The notes: generated from the sequence alone by a model not told the origin. Positions 1 through 9,856 are shown, counted from the first letter of the stretch. The stretch is DNA of 64,000 bases from Actinospineispora spinosispora DSM 44797 (GCF_000429025.1 NZ_AUBB01000010.1:124001-188000), one strand, 5' to 3'. Made by a program: numbers and translations.

Positions 1-566
1 ACACCGGCGGCCTCGGCCATCTGACCCGCCTGTTTCTGGGCCTGCTTCACCGCGTCGGCCCTGGCCTTGGCGCGCAGGTCGCTGTCGTCCTTGATCGAGA
101 AGGTGAGCTGCTGGACGCGGACGGCGTCCCCGGCGGCTTCGCCGGCGGCGTCGATGATGCCGCCCGCCGACGCGACGTTGTACAGCGTCGCGGTGACCTG
201 GTTGGTGACCTCGTAGCCGGTGATGCGTCCGTCGCCGGAGTTGTAGGACGGATTGACCGACAGCTGGCTGGTCCTGATGTCGGCGTCGGCGACGCCCTTG
301 TTCTTCAGCATCGTGATCAACGCGTTGGCCTGCTGGCGGTTGGCGCCGAGCGCTCCGTTGGCGCTCGGCCCCTGGGTCTGCACGCCCAGCACGAGGGTCA
401 CCACGTCGGGCGTGCCGGTGACGGTCCCGACGCCGCTCGCCGTGATGCCCGTCCGGTCGCCGCCGGCATCGGTGGCGGTGCCGGGGGAGGCGCAGCCGGT
501 CAGAACGAGCGCTCCCAGTGCGAGACCGGCGGCGAGGACGGGCAGGGACGGTAGCTGACGCTTCAC
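1..566 (-). CDS. SIMPL-domain (DUF541) lipoprotein, 3' part cut off by the window edge
   Basis: The visible part begins with GTG at 566, 5-7 nt after a GGAGAA ribosome site. Residues 1-25 form a lipoprotein signal ending in the lipobox LTGC (Cys25), so the protein should be exported and lipid-anchored. The following sequence (ASGVGTVTGTPD, then a VTLVLGVQTQ strand and an N-R-Q-Q-A-N-A-L helix) is the pattern of SIMPL/DUF541 domains (BP26-like, oligomeric periplasmic or surface proteins of unclear role). The coding frame stays open to base 1, so the C-terminus is missing. The family call is from motif resemblance; the function is not known. Confidence 0.8.
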   Translation of the reverse strand, partial: MKRQLPSLPVLAAGLALGALVLTGCASPGTATDAGGDRTGITASGVGTVTGTPDVVTLVLGVQTQGPSANGALGANRQQANALITMLKNKGVADADIRTSQLSVNPSYNSGDGRITGYEVTNQVTATLYNVASAGGIIDAAGEAAGDAVRVQQLTFSIKDDSDLRAKARADAVKQAQKQAGQMAEAAG

Positions 567-669
567 TGAGTTCTCCGTTCGCGGGGGGCTTCATCGACTT
601 GGACGGAGTGAGGTGCCTGTCAGGTTGCACCAGTCACCGATCGTGTCCGGAATCGGCCCCGGTCACTCG

Positions 670-1686
670 TCAGGAGATCGCCGCGCCGACGCACAGACCC
701 AGTACGAGCAGCAGACCGGCCTGCCGGGTGTGCAGCCACACCAGTGCCGCGTACCAGAGCGGCCACACCGGGAAACCCGAGGGAGGTTCATCCGGCGGCG
801 GGCGCAACAGGTGCGGCCACACCTTGACCAGCCGGGGTACGCCCAGCAGCACCAGCAACGCGGGCCAGGGCATCGCACCGAGCAGTACGCACAGCCCGAC
901 CAGCGGGTAGAAGGCCATCATCAGCCCGAGCGTCGCCAGCCGGGCACTCCGGTCACCCAGCACGACCGGCAGGGTGCGGATGCCCAGCGGTGCGTCGAAC
1001 GGGATCTTGTCGGTGTGCTTGCCCATCAGCACGGCCACACACAGCAGGCCGTAGGGCAGCGAGGCGAGCAGTACATGCCACCCGACGTGGCCCACCGCCG
1101 CGTAGTAGGTCCCGCACACCATCAACGGACCCCACACGATCAGCACGTCGGGTTCGCCGAGACCGCGTTTCTTGAGCCTCAGCGGAGGCGCCGTGTAGGC
1201 CACGCTGAGCAGGAAGCCGGCGAGGGCGAACGCGACCATCGGCCAGCCTCTGGCCTGGGTCAGCACCACCAGGATGACCAGGTCGGCGAGGTTGACGACG
1301 ATCGCGGCGCGGAGCAGTGCACGCTTGCTGACCAGCCCGGACAGGATCGGGTGCGGCGCGTAGAGGGCACGCGGGTACTCGGCGGTGTCGGAGCCGGCGC
1401 GGGTGTCGTACAGATCGTTCATCAGGTTGTTCGCCAGATGGGCGAGGGTGATCCCGAGGATCGACAGCAGCAGCCAGCGCCAGTCGAGGCGTGGATCGCC
1501 GATCGTGAGCAGGGCCGCCACCAGCCCGGCGACGAGCGTCATGGGCAGGACCGCGGCCCTGCTCACCACGATCCACCTGGTCACCCTGTCCAGCTGGTCG
1601 ATCGGCCCGGGCGGCGGGTTCGTGGTGCGCAGCGCGTATGCCCAGGACGCCGGCCGCGAACGGCTCGGTCCAGTGGCGTCGGTCAC
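670..1686 (-). CDS. UbiA-family prenyltransferase
   Basis: 338 aa integral membrane protein with about eight hydrophobic segments. It carries the two aspartate-rich motifs of the UbiA superfamily: N90-D91-x-x-D94 (NDLYD) and D226-x4-D231 (DKIPFD). These bind the Mg2+-diphosphate of a polyprenyl donor, so it should prenylate an aromatic or quinone-type acceptor in the membrane. Length is right for the family. The acceptor cannot be read from sequence: a menaquinone-like, glycolipid or secondary-metabolite role are all possible. The start is GTG, and TAGCCT (1694-1699, minus strand) lies 7 nt upstream, suggesting a leaderless transcript. Nearby dxs supplies isoprenoid precursors, but the two genes are divergent and a functional link is inference. 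Confidence 0.85.
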   Translation of the reverse strand: MTDATGPSRSRPASWAYALRTTNPPPGPIDQLDRVTRWIVVSRAAVLPMTLVAGLVAALLTIGDPRLDWRWLLLSILGITLAHLANNLMNDLYDTRAGSDTAEYPRALYAPHPILSGLVSKRALLRAAIVVNLADLVILVVLTQARGWPMVAFALAGFLLSVAYTAPPLRLKKRGLGEPDVLIVWGPLMVCGTYYAAVGHVGWHVLLASLPYGLLCVAVLMGKHTDKIPFDAPLGIRTLPVVLGDRSARLATLGLMMAFYPLVGLCVLLGAMPWPALLVLLGVPRLVKVWPHLLRPPPDEPPSGFPVWPLWYAALVWLHTRQAGLLLVLGLCVGAAIS

Positions 1687-1722
1687 ATCGGGGAGGCTAC
1701 TCCCCGGTGTGTCGACCTCGGG

Positions 1723-2478
1723 CTACCAGGCGACCTGGCCCTGGTCGGAGAAGAACCCGCCGGAGGGGCCGTCCGGGCCGAGCGTGGCGAGCCGGACCGC
1801 GACCAGCGCGCCCCGAGCCGCACTGCGCGGACCGGTGGGATTCAGACCGGTCGCGCACGGCCCGGGGTCCGCCGCGTTGACCAGGATCCCAGCCTCCCGT
1901 AGCTCCCTCGAGTACTGGACGGTCAGCGAGTTCAGCGCGGTCTTGGCCGGGATGTAGGCCCCGTTGGGCGGGATCGAGGAGAACGGCCCCTCCTCGGCGC
2001 TCATGGCGGACAGGGAGGCGAGACCGCTGGACAGGTTGACGATCCTGCCTCCGTCGGACCGGCGCAGCAGTGGCAGGAAGGCGTTGGTGACCGTGACGAC
2101 GCCGAACAGGTTCGTCTCGAACAGGGCACGTAGGGTGTCGAGATCGCAGCTGCTCGGTGGGTGGTATGCCCGCCCCGGCACCGCGGGCTCGGGCATCGCG
2201 GCGTTGTTGACCAGGACGTCGAGCCGTGAGTGGCGGTCGGCGACCGTGGCCGCCGCGGCGCGCACGGTGGTCGGGTCGGTCACGTCCAGTGTGACCGGTT
2301 CGACCGCACGCGATCCGTTCCGCAGTCTCAGCCGTTCGACGGCGTGCCGACCGGCCGGGCCGCCGCGGGCGGCGAGGAGAACGGTCATCCCGAGGTCGGC
2401 GAGCTGACCTGCGATCTCGAAGCCGATGCCGCGGTTCGCCCCGGTGACGAGTGCGATTCGACGGGAAGGGTGCACCAT
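1723..2478 (-). CDS. short-chain dehydrogenase/reductase (SDR)
   Basis: 251 aa classical SDR. The Rossmann motif TGANRGIG is at residues 12-19, the NNA motif at 91-93, and the active-site set is Ser150/151, Tyr175 and Lys179 (YIPAK). The reaction is NAD(P)(H)-dependent reduction or oxidation of an unidentified carbonyl/alcohol. I place the start at the ATG at 2478, because the reading frame upstream of it runs antisense through the 5' end of dxs and gives no SDR sequence. It is divergent from dxs across about 100 bp and lies 36 bp upstream of the UbiA gene on the same strand, so the two could be cotranscribed. Confidence 0.85.
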   Translation of the reverse strand: MVHPSRRIALVTGANRGIGFEIAGQLADLGMTVLLAARGGPAGRHAVERLRLRNGSRAVEPVTLDVTDPTTVRAAAATVADRHSRLDVLVNNAAMPEPAVPGRAYHPPSSCDLDTLRALFETNLFGVVTVTNAFLPLLRRSDGGRIVNLSSGLASLSAMSAEEGPFSSIPPNGAYIPAKTALNSLTVQYSRELREAGILVNAADPGPCATGLNPTGPRSAARGALVAVRLATLGPDGPSGGFFSDQGQVAW

Positions 2479-2580
2479 ACGGCCACTGTTGCGGGTGAAG
2501 TCGGCTTGATGGCAAGCCGGGCAGGCGTGTGGGGAGCACACATCAGGCTGATCCACATCAAGCTCCGTACACTCGGCCGG

Positions 2581-4527
2581 GTGTCCTTGTTGCGAAACCT
2601 GCGCGGCCCCGCCGACCTGAAGCGACTCGACACCGCCGAGTTGCAGAACCTCGCCGGTGAGATTCGTGACTTCCTGGTGGCCACGGTGTCCCGCACCGGC
2701 GGTCACCTCGGTCCGAACCTCGGGGTCGTCGAGCTGACCATGGCGCTGCACCGGGTGTTCGAGTCACCGCACGACGCGTTGATCTTCGACACCGGTCACC
2801 AGGCCTACGTCCACAAGATCCTCACCGGGCGGTGCGACGGGTTCGCCAAGCTCAAGGCGACCGGAGGACTGTCCGGCTACCCGTCGCGCGCCGAGAGCGA
2901 GCACGACCTCGTCGAGAACAGCCACGCGTCCACCGCGCTGTCCTACGCCGACGGCATGGCGAGGGCGTTCGCGTTGAACGGGGCTCGTCGCCACGTCGTG
3001 GCGGTCGTCGGCGACGGCGCGCTGACCGGCGGCATGTGCTGGGAGGCGCTCAACAACATCGCCGCCGCCAAGGACCGCAACCTGGTCATCGTGGTCAACG
3101 ACAACGGGCGGTCCTACTCGCCGACCATCGGCGGGCTCGCCGATCATCTGGCGACGCTGCGGCTGCGCCCCGGGTACGAGTGGGCGCTCGACGCGGGCAA
3201 GCGTGCACTGAACCAGACCCCGCTGGTCGGCCCGGCCGTCTACAACGGCCTGCACGCGCTCAAGGCCGGGGTGAAGGACGCGCTGGCCCCGCAGGCCATG
3301 TTTGCCGACCTGGGGCTGAAGTACGTGGGCCCGGTCGACGGACACGACCTGGTGGCCATGGAGGCGGCACTGCGCAGGGCCCGCAACTTCGGCGGCGCGG
3401 TGATCGTGCACGCCACCACACGCAAGGGATACGGCTATCCGCTCGCCGAGAACGACGAGGTCGAGCAGATGCACAGCCCGAGCGCCTTCGACCCGGCGAC
3501 CGGCGCGCCGCTCGGCTCGCCGACGACCGGATGGACGTCGGTGTTCGGTGACGAGATGGTGGCGCTCGGCGCCGAGCGACCCGACATCGTCGGGATCACC
3601 GCCGCGATGCTGCACCCCGTCGGGCTCGCCTCGTTCGCGGCGGCCTACCCGGATCGCTGTATCGACGTGGGCATCGCCGAGCAGCACGCGCTGACCTCGG
3701 CGGCGGGCCTGGCCATGGGCGGCCTGCATCCGGTCGTCGCGCTGTACTCGACGTTCCTCAACCGTGGGTTCGACCAGCTGCTGATGGACGTGGCGCTGCA
3801 CCAGCAGCCGGTGACCGTGGTCCTGGACCGGGCGGGTGTCACCGGCTCCGACGGTGCCAGCCACAACGGTATGTGGGACTTCTCGTTGCTGGGCATCGTG
3901 CCGGGTATCCGGGTCGCGGCGCCGAGGGACGCGAGCAGCCTGCGTGAGCAGCTGCGTGAGGCCGTCGCGGTCGAGGACGGTCCGACCGTGCTGCGCTATC
4001 CGAAGGGCGCGGTCATCCCCGACATTCCGGCGGTCCGCAGGGTCGGTGGCATGGATGTGCTGCGCGAGCCGGAACAGGGCGCCGAACGAGCAGAAGTGCT
4101 CCTGGTCTGCGTCGGTAACTTCGGCGAGCTCGGTCTCGCCGCCGCCGACCGCCTCGCCGACCAGGGAGTGAAGGTCACCGTGGTGGACCCGAGGTGGGTC
4201 CTGCCGGTCCCGGAGGCACTGGTCGGCATGGCCAGGGCGCATCGGCTCGTGGTCACCGTCGAGGACGGCGGCGGCCACGGCGGCATCGGTTCGGCGATCG
4301 GGGCCGCCCTGCGCGACGCCGAGGTGGACGTGCCGCTGCGCACCCTGGCGTTGCCGCAGAAGTTCCTGGACCACGGCAGCCGTGCGGACGTGCTGGCCTC
4401 GGTGGGCCTCACCGCCCAGGACGTGGCCCGCCGGGTGACTGAATGGGCCGCGGCGCTACCGGTCATCGACGCCGGACTCCGTGGTGCCGATGCCGATGCC
4501 GATGCTCTGGGCCGCCGAACCGACTGA
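2581..4527 (+). CDS. dxs: 1-deoxy-D-xylulose-5-phosphate synthase
   Basis: 648 aa with GTG start at 2581. It makes 1-deoxy-D-xylulose 5-phosphate from pyruvate and glyceraldehyde 3-phosphate, the first step of the MEP isoprenoid pathway, in the cytoplasm. Visible signatures are the transketolase-type His (TGHQAYVHK, His73), the thiamine-diphosphate motif GDGALTGG (144-151) with its Asn at about 173 (VNDN), the central GIAEQHAL segment with catalytic Glu, and the C-terminal [10 protein letters not shown] region. Upstream codons to 2230 remain open but are antisense to the SDR gene. An ATG at 2511 is an alternative start. In Mycobacterium tuberculosis dxs1 sits next to rnd; here a block of about 5.6 kb separates them. 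Confidence 0.95.
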   Translation: MSLLRNLRGPADLKRLDTAELQNLAGEIRDFLVATVSRTGGHLGPNLGVVELTMALHRVFESPHDALIFDTGHQAYVHKILTGRCDGFAKLKATGGLSGYPSRAESEHDLVENSHASTALSYADGMARAFALNGARRHVVAVVGDGALTGGMCWEALNNIAAAKDRNLVIVVNDNGRSYSPTIGGLADHLATLRLRPGYEWALDAGKRALNQTPLVGPAVYNGLHALKAGVKDALAPQAMFADLGLKYVGPVDGHDLVAMEAALRRARNFGGAVIVHATTRKGYGYPLAENDEVEQMHSPSAFDPATGAPLGSPTTGWTSVFGDEMVALGAERPDIVGITAAMLHPVGLASFAAAYPDRCIDVGIAEQHALTSAAGLAMGGLHPVVALYSTFLNRGFDQLLMDVALHQQPVTVVLDRAGVTGSDGASHNGMWDFSLLGIVPGIRVAAPRDASSLREQLREAVAVEDGPTVLRYPKGAVIPDIPAVRRVGGMDVLREPEQGAERAEVLLVCVGNFGELGLAAADRLADQGVKVTVVDPRWVLPVPEALVGMARAHRLVVTVEDGGGHGGIGSAIGAALRDAEVDVPLRTLALPQKFLDHGSRADVLASVGLTAQDVARRVTEWAAALPVIDAGLRGADADADALGRRTD

Positions 4528-4589
4528 AGGCGGTTGGTGGCGCCACGGTCAGCTGCGCTATCATATTACAGCTAACAGGGGGCGGGCCT

Positions 4590-6098
4590 TTGAGTCGTGG
4601 GCATGGGTGGCTGAAATCGCGGTTGTCTCGTCTGGACGGCGACCGCAGTGGCTCATCAGGCGACAGGCGATCGGTATCTGGCGATCAGATTCGTGAATTT
4701 CTTATCCATCGTGCGGAAGGTTCGCCGATCGCGCGTCCAGCTCGTATTCGCGATTGCCAAGTTTCCGGGTCACTCGACTTGTCGAATCTCCGTCTTGGGA
4801 TCGACATCGATCTGAGCGGGTGTTCGTTCGACGGCGATGTGCTGCTGAGTGGGCTAACCGCCGGTTCGATTGATTTGACCGATACGCGTATGGCGGCACT
4901 CGCGGCCGAGCATGTTCGGCTCAACGGAAACTTGGTGTTGCGCGGTGCGCAAGTGGGGAACGGGTTGAGTCAGGGGCAACTCGAGGGGAGCGATTCCGGA
5001 TACCTAAAGCCGGTCGGCGACCATGTCCAAAGCAGGCGGCGGGTGCTTGACTGGGACGTTCGCTCGCCGGTGCGGCTGACGGGCGCTCGTATTGACGGTG
5101 ACGTGGTGCTGGCGGAGATATTCATCGCGACTGACTGCACGTGGGCTGTCTACGCGCCGAGGATTCAGGTTGCCGGGGCGTTCGTGGGGTTAGGCATGCG
5201 GTCGGCTGCCGGGATCAACCTTGCTGAGGCTCACGTGGAGAACTCGGTGATCCTCACCGGCGCGCGGATCGGTGGCGTTGACGCCAGCATCGCGACGATG
5301 CAGGGTGGATTCTTCGCCGACTGGGGATTTGTGTCTACTGGTCCGGTGGAGCTGCTGGCAATACAGGTCGGAAACATTGTTACGTTTCACGATTCCGAGC
5401 TGCAGGGGATGCCTACCGCAGTGAACCTGACCAGGTCGGTGGTATCGAGGATTCGTCTGGACCTGCGTGAGCCACCGCGCGGCCGGGTAATTCTGCGCGA
5501 CGTCCGCGTCAACTCTCTCATCGACGAGGTGAAGAGCTGGCCGGCAGCTGACTCGCTCGACCTGGAAGGTCTCAAGTATCACAGAATAAGCGGGACCGAG
5601 TATATTCCGGCTCGCGAGAGAATAGCTTGGATACTGAAGGACAGCAATGTCAGTGCCTCGTCCTTTGAGCAACTTGCCATGCACTATCAGGGCGCGGGTG
5701 ACGAGCGTTCCGCCCGTGCCGTTCGACTCGCAAGAGAGCGTCACCTGCTGCGCCGCGGAACGTTCGCCAGCCAGGTTTGGGGTCGGCTGCAGGATGTCCT
5801 GTTCGGCTACGGGTATGTACCGGCACGAGCTCTATTGTGGCTCAGCGTGCTGGTCCTGTTCGGCACGTTCTGGTTCCTCGGCCACCCAGTCGCGCCACTC
5901 AAGGAAGGCGAGCATCCGACCTGGGATCCGTTCATCTATTCGCTGGACCTGGCAATACCGATCGTTGACCTTGGACAGGAGAAGGCCTGGGATCCGACCG
6001 GTTCCAATAAAGCGGTCGTCATGATCATGGTGACAGGCGGTTGGCTACTGGCGTCGGCGGTTGTCGCCGGAGCACGTCGACTCCTGGCTCGTGCTTGA
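4590..6098 (+). CDS. repeat-rich membrane protein of unknown function, atypical base composition
   Basis: 502 aa from a TTG start with a strong AGGGGG ribosome site at 4576-4581. Residues about 45-330 are a repetitive strand-turn array (units such as DLSGCSFDGDVLLSG, VRLTGARIDGDVVLAE), the pattern of pentapeptide-like or bactofilin-like beta-solenoids. Two C-terminal membrane spans follow at about 412-431 and 475-497. Similar actinobacterial proteins are often labelled membrane-associated oxidoreductase without evidence; I see no cofactor motif. Codon use differs from the neighbours: ATA and AGA codons recur, and there is an in-frame TTA (Leu) at 5190-5192. With the AT-rich leader, this suggests horizontal acquisition between dxs and the downstream two-component genes. 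Confidence 0.7.
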   Translation: MSRGHGWLKSRLSRLDGDRSGSSGDRRSVSGDQIREFLIHRAEGSPIARPARIRDCQVSGSLDLSNLRLGIDIDLSGCSFDGDVLLSGLTAGSIDLTDTRMAALAAEHVRLNGNLVLRGAQVGNGLSQGQLEGSDSGYLKPVGDHVQSRRRVLDWDVRSPVRLTGARIDGDVVLAEIFIATDCTWAVYAPRIQVAGAFVGLGMRSAAGINLAEAHVENSVILTGARIGGVDASIATMQGGFFADWGFVSTGPVELLAIQVGNIVTFHDSELQGMPTAVNLTRSVVSRIRLDLREPPRGRVILRDVRVNSLIDEVKSWPAADSLDLEGLKYHRISGTEYIPARERIAWILKDSNVSASSFEQLAMHYQGAGDERSARAVRLARERHLLRRGTFASQVWGRLQDVLFGYGYVPARALLWLSVLVLFGTFWFLGHPVAPLKEGEHPTWDPFIYSLDLAIPIVDLGQEKAWDPTGSNKAVVMIMVTGGWLLASAVVAGARRLLARA

Positions 6099-6158
6099 CC
6101 GCTGATGAGGTCGCACGGCCGGTTCCGATGCCCGAGTACCACCGATGGCGGATGGTCC

Positions 6159-6164
6159 TACGCT
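6159..6164 (+). promoter_or_regulatory. -10 element TACGCT, leaderless start of the response regulator
   Basis: TACGCT matches the actinobacterial -10 pattern TANNNT and ends 6 nt before the GTG at 6171. This places the expected transcription start on the start codon itself. No ribosome site is visible, which agrees with a leaderless mRNA. Confidence 0.5.
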
Positions 6165-6170
6165 GAGCCT

Positions 6171-6836
6171 GTGCGGGTACTTGTTGTCGAGGACGAACGG
6201 GCGCTGGCGGATGCGTTGGCGCGGGGGCTGCGGCGGGAGGGGATGGCTGTCGACGTCGCGTACGACGGCGACAGCGGCCATGAGAAGGCCACCATCACCC
6301 GCTACGACGTGGTGGTCCTCGATCGGGACCTTCCCGGGATGTCCGGCGACGACCTGTGCGCCGAGCTGGCCAAGGAGGGCGGCATGACGCGGGTCATCAT
6401 GCTGACCGCGAGCGGCACGCTCGCGGACAAGGTCGAGGGTCTCACCTTGGGTGCCGACGACTACCTGGCCAAGCCGTTCGACTTCCCGGAGCTGGTGGCC
6501 AGGATGCGCGCGCTGGGCAGGCGGGCCACGCCGGCGACGCCGCCGGTCCTGGCGGCGGGTGACGTCGTGCTGGATCCCGCGCGTCGCACGGTGCGGCGCA
6601 CGGCGGGCCCGGTCGAGCTGACCCGTAAGGAGTTCGGCGTGCTGGAGGTGCTCCTCGGTGCGGGCGGCGCTGTGGTGAGCAGCGAGGAGCTGTTGGAGCG
6701 GGTGTGGGACGAGCACGCGGACCCGTTCACGACCACCGTGCGGGTGACCGTCATGACGCTGCGCAAGAAGCTGGGTGAGCCAGGCATCATCGAGACCGTC
6801 GTCGGTTCCGGGTACCGCGTTCCGTCGGCCGGTTAG
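6171..6836 (+). CDS. OmpR/PhoB-family response regulator
   Basis: 221 aa. The receiver domain (1-115) has the acidic pair in VVEDE (7-9), phospho-acceptor Asp51 in VVLDRDLPG and the conserved Lys in LAKPF (about 98). The winged-helix DNA-binding domain is at about 125-220 (LTRKEFGVLEVLL, ending in VVGSGYRV). It is a cytoplasmic transcription factor, presumably phosphorylated by the histidine kinase encoded 20 bp downstream. GTG at 6171 is chosen because homologues begin V/M-R-V-L-V-V-E-D-E and because of the leaderless -10. The target genes are unknown. Confidence 0.93.
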   Translation: MRVLVVEDERALADALARGLRREGMAVDVAYDGDSGHEKATITRYDVVVLDRDLPGMSGDDLCAELAKEGGMTRVIMLTASGTLADKVEGLTLGADDYLAKPFDFPELVARMRALGRRATPATPPVLAAGDVVLDPARRTVRRTAGPVELTRKEFGVLEVLLGAGGAVVSSEELLERVWDEHADPFTTTVRVTVMTLRKKLGEPGIIETVVGSGYRVPSAG

Positions 6837-6856
6837 CGCCGCGCGGGCACACGGAT

Positions 6857-7984
6857 ATGGCACACGGTCGGGGGCCCGGGCTGCGGCTGAGGCTCACCGT
6901 GTTGTGCACCGTGCTGGCCGCGTTGGTCAGTGCCTTGCTGCTGTGGCTGGGCTGGCTCCTGGTGGGCGGGGTGGTGAGCGCGGTCCCCGCGTTGCCGCCG
7001 GGTACCCGGGTGCGGGTACGCGAGGCCTGGGTGCCGGCCGAGGTGCTCGGCAGGGCACTGGCGGATGCGGCCCGGGCCGATGTTCTGCGCACCGGGTTGC
7101 TGGCGTTCCCGCTGGTGGTCGTCGCCGCGGCGGTCGTGTCCTGGCTCGTGGTCGGACGTGTGCTCCGGCCGCTGCGCACGGTGACCGGTACTGCCCGCCG
7201 GTTGTCGGCCGAGTCGTTGGACGAACGGATCTCGCTCGTGGGCAGGCACGGTGAGGTGACGGAGCTCGCGGACAGTTTCGACGCGATGCTGGACCGGCTG
7301 CACGACGCGTTCGAGATGCAGCGGCGGTTCGTCGCCAACGCGAGTCATGAGCTGCGCACGCCGCTCGCCGTGATGCGGACCGAGGTCGACGTGACCCTCG
7401 CGGATCCCGAGGCGGACGTGCCTGAGCTGCGCCGGATGGCCGAGGTGGTTCGAGGCGCGACGTATCGGGCGGATGCGCTGGTCGAGGGGTTGTTGCTGCT
7501 GGCACGCACGGAAGCGGGGGTCGCCGGGCCCACAGTGGAGGTCGACCTCGCGGAGCTGGTCCGTCCGGCGCTGGCCGCGGTGCGCGCCGAGGCGGATGAG
7601 CGAAGGCTGCGGGTCCGGTTGAAGTGCGTGCCCGCATCGACGGCCGGCGATCCGGCGCTGCTGGAACGGGTCGTGGGCAACCTCGTGGAGAACGCGGTAC
7701 GGCACAACCTCGAGGGCGGCTGGCTCGAGGTGGCGACCGAGGTCGGCCCGGACGGCCGTGCGCTGCTGCGGGTCGCCTCCAGCGGCGCGTCGGTGCCGGA
7801 CGCGACGGTCGAGGAGCTGTTCGAGCCGTTCCGGCGCGGCGCCCGTCGTGCGGCTGGGAGCGGCTCGGGGCTGGGGCTGTCGATCGTGCGTGCTGTGGTG
7901 TCGGCGCATCGAGGGACGGTCGTCGCCGAATCGGTAGCCGGAGGCGGCTTGGCGGTCACGGTCCGCCTTCCCTCGGTTCGCTGA
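6857..7984 (+). CDS. sensor histidine kinase
   Basis: 375 aa. Membrane spans at about 12-40 and 82-100 enclose a very short extracytoplasmic loop (about 40 residues), followed by HAMP (about 100-152), the HisKA dimerisation helix with phospho-accepting His164 (SHELRTPL), and an HATPase_c domain with the N box (NLVENAVRHN), an F box (FEPFRRG) and the G2 box GSGLGLS. It should autophosphorylate and transfer to the response regulator encoded immediately upstream; the 20 bp spacing implies one operon. The small external loop suggests that the membrane or a membrane partner is sensed rather than a bulky ligand. Confidence 0.93.
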   Translation: MAHGRGPGLRLRLTVLCTVLAALVSALLLWLGWLLVGGVVSAVPALPPGTRVRVREAWVPAEVLGRALADAARADVLRTGLLAFPLVVVAAAVVSWLVVGRVLRPLRTVTGTARRLSAESLDERISLVGRHGEVTELADSFDAMLDRLHDAFEMQRRFVANASHELRTPLAVMRTEVDVTLADPEADVPELRRMAEVVRGATYRADALVEGLLLLARTEAGVAGPTVEVDLAELVRPALAAVRAEADERRLRVRLKCVPASTAGDPALLERVVGNLVENAVRHNLEGGWLEVATEVGPDGRALLRVASSGASVPDATVEELFEPFRRGARRAAGSGSGLGLSIVRAVVSAHRGTVVAESVAGGGLAVTVRLPSVR

Positions 7985-8287
7985 GCCGAATTCGGCCGTC
8001 GCCCGCGTGGGGCGGCCCGCTCGTCGGCGCCGCTCTTGACGATCCGGAGTCGGGGTCTGTCACATCTGCCACTCAAACTCGACCGTGAGTCGAGGGATCT
8101 CGACACAGCGTGACCTACATGCACGGAGAGTGCTCAGTATCGCTTGATCGAGATGTCGAGCCGCCCGTTAGGGTGATCATGGGTGCGTAACCGTCTCGGA
8201 CAGTGCTCGTTGCATTGAACGAGTCCTGTGGTGCTCGATAACTTCTGGGACAGTTGTGAAGCAGCGGATGGCGGGTGACGGTTCGGC
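7985..8287 (+). other. intergenic region between the histidine kinase and DUF3710 genes
   Basis: This is a 303 bp gene-free stretch. I see no convincing small ORF with a ribosome site. It contains short dyads (gctcttgacgatcc, actcgaccgtgagtcgag) and the promoter-like element listed at 8215-8242. Base composition is more mixed than in the flanking genes. Confidence 0.5.
8215..8242 (+). promoter_or_regulatory. sigma-70-like promoter for the DUF3710 gene
   Basis: The -35 element TTGAAC (8215-8220) and -10 element GATAAC (8237-8242) are separated by 16 bp. They lie 46 bp before the GTG at 8288. The match is reasonable but based on sequence only. Confidence 0.4.
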
Positions 8288-9856
8288 GTGAGCGGTGTCA
8301 GTGAGGCGGGTCCGTACGACTCGGGTGCGGGTGAGGTGCCCGAGTCCGATGATGCGTTGAACTTCGGTCCCCTTCGGTTCCGTATGCCGGACGAGGCCGA
8401 GCTGGTCGAGCACGCCGGGACGGCGAAGCCGAGGGCGGTGCAGCTCGACGTGCCCGCTGGGCGCGTCAGCCTCAGCGTTCTCGCGGCCCCGCGCAGCGCT
8501 CCGCTGTGGCCGGAGATGGTGGAGGAGATCGCCTCCTCACACGCGAGCGACGGGGCTCAGGTGGTGTCCGAGCAGGGCCGCTGGGGGCGGGAGCTGCAGG
8601 CCATCTCGGATGGCGAGCTGTCCTGGTTCATCGGCGTCGACGGCCCGAGGTGGATGCTCTACGGCGAGGCCACGGGACCGGTGGAGGGCTCGGCGAAGCT
8701 CGCCGCGATCCTGCGTGAGCTCCTGCGGGGCAGCGTGGTGACCAGGGGACCGGAGCCGTTGCCCGCCCGCACCGCACTATCGCTGATCGTGCCCCCGGAG
8801 CCGGTCGGGGCCGCGAGGGACAAGCCGGGTGATGCTCCCGCCGCGAGCTCCTCGGCGGAGACGTTGATGTTCAGGCTGGGGCCGACACCGTCGCCCGGCG
8901 CGAAGGACGAGCCCGGTTCGGTTCGTCAGCGACAGCAGACGAACACGGCTCCCCGTGAGCCGATGGAACCCCGGTCCCCGATGGAGCAGCAGCCTCGGCG
9001 CCGTGAGGCTGCGGCCGCACAGTGGCAGGCGGCCTATCACGGGGCGGCGCTGCCGGTGGCCGAGCGGGCTCCGGTCAACGGTGACGGAGCGCACCGGTCG
9101 GAGACCCGCCGCCCTGAGCTGACCGTGGTCCGCTCGACGGAGGCACCGAGCGCGTCGGAGCACCAGGCGGAGCTCGACCGCGAAGACGAGACGGTGCCCG
9201 CCGGCGCCGCGAGTGTCAGCTCGCATGGCCGGAGCTGGGCCACTCCGGGGATGGCGACGGGGCTGACCGTCGGCATCGCGGGCCTGGTCCTGGTGCTGGG
9301 TGGCGCGGGCGCCTGGGCGACGATGCGCGGCCCGAAGCCGGTCACTCAGACCCCCTCGGCGGCGACTCCGCCGCCGACGACCGCGTTGACGAATCCGGGG
9401 CCGGCACAGTCCGGCGTCCTCCCGCCGGCACCCGGTTCAGTACCGGGCGCACCGGTACCTGGTTCGGTTCCGGGCGCCCACACGCCCGGAACGCAGACCG
9501 GTCCCGGTGCGCCCATGCCGCGCGGCCCGATCCAGGCGCTCCCGGTCCCGAGTCCTCGCCAGCCGAGCGGCGCGGAGACCGCCCTGCCGATGCTCGGCAG
9601 GCTGAGCGACACCCAGAGCGGGACGTCCCGGGTGGCCGAGGGCACCGGAGAACAGGACCGTCCGCGCACCCCGAAGGCCACTCACGACGTCGAGCGGACC
9701 GAGCAGCACGAGCGGGTGTGGGACGAGGACCACGACTCCGACGGCGACGAGGAGCGGACGTCCAGGGTGGTGCGCAAGCCCATCCACGAGGAGACCCCCG
9801 GAGTGCTGGGTGAGATCATCGACGGTCTCGGTGCCGGGCTTCCCGGTCTGGGCTGA
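8288..9856 (+). CDS. DUF3710 protein with C-terminal membrane span and proline-rich tail
   Basis: 522 aa. Residues about 18-175 resemble DUF3710 (LNFGPLRFRMPDEAE, VQLDVPAGRVSLSVLAAPRS, WFIGVDGPRWMLYGE). In mycobacteria this family is encoded near dut, not far from dxs, and has no settled function. A low-complexity linker follows, then a single membrane span at about 322-345 and an outer Pro/Gly/Thr-rich segment ending in an acidic stretch and an amphipathic tail. Stand-alone DUF3710 proteins are about half this length, so the membrane span and proline-rich tail are an extension. The GTG start is the first in frame; the ribosome site is weak. Confidence 0.7.
   Translation: MSGVSEAGPYDSGAGEVPESDDALNFGPLRFRMPDEAELVEHAGTAKPRAVQLDVPAGRVSLSVLAAPRSAPLWPEMVEEIASSHASDGAQVVSEQGRWGRELQAISDGELSWFIGVDGPRWMLYGEATGPVEGSAKLAAILRELLRGSVVTRGPEPLPARTALSLIVPPEPVGAARDKPGDAPAASSSAETLMFRLGPTPSPGAKDEPGSVRQRQQTNTAPREPMEPRSPMEQQPRRREAAAAQWQAAYHGAALPVAERAPVNGDGAHRSETRRPELTVVRSTEAPSASEHQAELDREDETVPAGAASVSSHGRSWATPGMATGLTVGIAGLVLVLGGAGAWATMRGPKPVTQTPSAATPPPTTALTNPGPAQSGVLPPAPGSVPGAPVPGSVPGAHTPGTQTGPGAPMPRGPIQALPVPSPRQPSGAETALPMLGRLSDTQSGTSRVAEGTGEQDRPRTPKATHDVERTEQHERVWDEDHDSDGDEERTSRVVRKPIHEETPGVLGEIIDGLGAGLPGLG

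Noticed and set aside
613..1902. Plus-strand open frame opposite the UbiA gene
   Set aside because: Gln/Arg/His-rich shadow of a membrane protein gene with clear NDxxD motifs on the minus strand.
2764..4374. Minus-strand open frame opposite dxs
   Set aside because: It is antisense to a complete DXS with catalytic motifs; its composition (Arg/His/Val) is that of a shadow frame.
7985..8287. Possible small RNA or leader peptide in this gap
   Set aside because: Only short dyads and one promoter-like element are visible; no independent support.
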